DNA of 64,000 bases from DASWJZ01 sp963761005 (GTDB lineage: Bacteria > Pseudomonadota > Alphaproteobacteria > Rhizobiales > Afifellaceae), in NCBI GenBank assembly GCA_963761005.1, contig CAVXFK010000025.1, forward strand, positions 110,496-174,495, in the 5' to 3' direction. A model generated the notes under the pieces. It worked only from the letters and a program-made list of their open reading frames with translations. It searched no databases and was not told where the DNA came from. This document shows positions 62,734 to 64,000 of the stretch, one piece after another; within the stretch, counting starts at the first letter, position 1; each line of letters begins with the position of its first letter. The position numbers and the translations under genes are program-made.

Positions 62734-63575
62734 AGGGTCAGGACTCATAACCAGTAGCTGACGGCAGCAGCGATGCAGACGGCGGCGAGGAAGTTGGTGG
62801 CGGATCGGTCGTATCGTGTCGCGATGCGGCGGAAGTCCTTGAGGCGACCGAACATGCGTTCGATGGCATTTCTGTTTCGATAGAGGAACGGGGAGAAGCA
62901 GTTCTTCCAACGCCGATTGGCCTTCGGCGGAATATTGGGCATCGCACCTTTGCCCTCGATCTGTCGGCGGATGGCATTGCTGTCGTAGCCCTTGTCGCCA
63001 TGAACGATCGACGCTTGCGGCAGCCGCCGCAGCAGCAACTCTGCGGCGGTGCAATCGGCCACTTGGCCTCCCGTGAGCATGAAGGCGATGGGCCGACAAG
63101 CCGTATCGGTCAGGGCGTGGATCTTGGTGGTGCGTCCGCCGCGCGAGCGCCCGATCGCCTGATTGCGCTCCCCCCTTTACCGCCGGCTGCGCAGCGGTGC
63201 GCCTTCACCGCCGAACTGTCGATTAGCACCTGGGCTGGCGGGCCGCCTGCCGCAGCAAGCGCGTGGAACATGTCGATCCAAATGCCCTTCTCTGCCCAGC
63301 GCACGAAGCGATTGTAGAGGGTCTTGCGTGGACCATAGACGGCCGGAGCATCGACCCAACGGCCGCCTGACTTCAAAACATGCACGATGCCGCTGATCAC
63401 ACGCCGGTCGTCAACCCGCGGCTTGCCGCGCGTGTCGGTGGGGAGCAACGGCTTCAGCCGCGCGAATTGATCCCTCGTCAGCCAGAAATAGTCGCGATTC
63501 ATCAGAGGCCTCCTCTTGGAGACCGTAAATCACAACCCAGCCAAGGAAGGAATCCCCTTTATGGGTCCTGACCCT
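62734..63575 (-). mobile_element. IS5-family (IS427-group) insertion sequence, about 842 bp
   Basis: Terminal inverted repeats are visible: AGGGTCAGGACTCATAA at the left end (62734-62750) and, on the other strand, AGGGTCAGGACCCATAA at the right end (63559-63575), with one mismatch. The element holds a two-frame transposase. No clear target duplication can be read. Both terminal repeats and the coding frames are intact, so it could be active. It interrupts the phage-like module. Confidence 0.85.
62745..63502 (-). CDS. IS5-family transposase in two overlapping frames
   Basis: OrfA from 63502 reads MNRDYFWLTRDQFARLKPLL and VLIDSSAVKAHRCAAGGKGG. At a GGGGGG run (63170-63175) coding continues in the -1 frame: ERNQAIGRSRGGRTTKIHAL, then HGDKGYDSNAIRRQIEGKG and ERMFGRLKDFRRIATRYD. 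The DDE residues (IDSSA, GDKGYDS, IERMFGRLKDFR) are present. IS427-group elements are known to use programmed frameshifting, so this shift is probably natural rather than damage. Confidence 0.85.
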
Positions 63576-64000
63576 ACGAGAGAGGCCGGCACGCGGAAGT
63601 ATTCCTGGGTACGAATTGAACGCTTCCAAAATGACTGCGATCAGATAGTTGACAGTCGCGTCGGTGACGGCTGCTTTGCGTTTGTCAATATAACCGGATC
63701 CAGTGTCGGGAAGCTGAGCCCGGGCCACCAAAAGCTCAAGTAACTGCAGGCACAGTGCGTCAACGGAGGATTCCTCTGCGTCAAGTGCCCCAGCGATGAG
63801 ATCGGGATCTATGCCTTGCTTTTCAAATTCCTCCGCCAGCGCAAAAAGTGGATCCAACCCTGCGAAAGCGCCGACTTGGATTTCGACCTCCGGAAACAAG
63901 CGCCTTAGTTTCACGTAGGTTTCGATACCCAGGTCTTTTCGGTATTCGAGAACTAGGTTGCTGAAGTCCGCCAGGCGCTCTTTGGACCAACCAAAATCTT
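63576..64000 (-). CDS. Hypothetical protein, cut by IS5 and by the window edge
   Basis: The frame is open to the right edge: KERLADFSNLVLEYRKDLG then VKLRRLFPEVEIQVGAFAGL, DPLFALAEEFEKQGIDPDLI and VTDATVNYLIAVILEAFNSY. At 63575 it meets the IS terminal repeat after GILPRAGLS. It is helical and acidic; no family recognised. Its start lies outside the window and its end was displaced by the IS. Confidence 0.6.

Noticed and set aside
1..64000. CRISPR arrays
   Set aside because: No regularly spaced direct repeats with unique spacers were seen; the only phased repeat (38235-38294) has identical 6-bp spacers and is palindromic.

Overview
The window looks like a GC-rich chromosome segment of an alphaproteobacterium, most likely of the order Hyphomicrobiales (Rhizobiales). 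The evidence is the hemD / mitofilin / HemY block divergent from tsaD-gpsA, the HWE and HisKA_2 kinases, the BA14K proteins, and GGAAC-N16-CGTT promoters of the EcfG general stress sigma factor type. I cannot name the genus.

Layout. 0.3-6.7 kb (minus): a four-gene NHLP-type peptide export operon (membrane fusion protein, C39 peptidase/ABC, second ABC, cyclic-nucleotide-binding-like protein) with no recognisable precursor peptide and an IS110 scar at its 5' side. 7.0-11.0 kb (minus): an amino-acid-type ABC transporter, an arginase-superfamily hydrolase and an XRE-cupin regulator that carries a frameshift. Across a divergent region with a perfect palindrome lies a glutamine-amidotransferase-like gene. 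12.2-19.0 kb: intact housekeeping genes (tRNA-Thr, HemY, mitofilin, HemD, TsaD, Nudix, GpsA).

19.0-34.9 kb is a gene graveyard mixed with small stress-type genes: BA14K, GlsB/YeaQ, DUF883, CBS, CsbD-like and tiny membrane peptides. It holds fragments of IS6, IS1182-like, IS3 and IS21 elements, serine recombinases, a PD-(D/E)XK nuclease, an SLC12-type transporter, a BrkB/YihY protein, an SRAP peptidase and a methyltransferase, plus frameshifted AI-2E, histidine kinase, PLP-enzyme and DUF1993 genes. 34.9-46.5 kb: a TadG-like protein, a Crp/Fnr regulator, three phased palindromes, and a signalling block. That block comprises a LOV-like HWE kinase without the photoactive cysteine, a receiver protein, a degenerate receiver/kinase/GGDEF-like protein, a double-receiver protein, a frameshifted REC-EAL protein and a PAS-GGDEF-EAL protein. 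47.4-56.5 kb: a frameshifted IS110, RecD2 helicase with an unknown partner, a SAM/class III cyclase/ATPase/TPR protein and an MBL-fold hydrolase.

56.6-64.0 kb (minus): a phage- or satellite-like replication module (HTH, AlpA-like regulator, primase-type zinc protein, Toprim/DUF3987 protein and accessory proteins) carrying frameshifts and an in-frame stop, and interrupted by an IS5-family element. Two of its genes have decayed paralogues at 32.9-33.5 kb in the same order and orientation, which suggests that related elements entered this region more than once. Many frameshifts lie in or next to short homopolymers, so assembly error must be excluded before calling individual genes dead.
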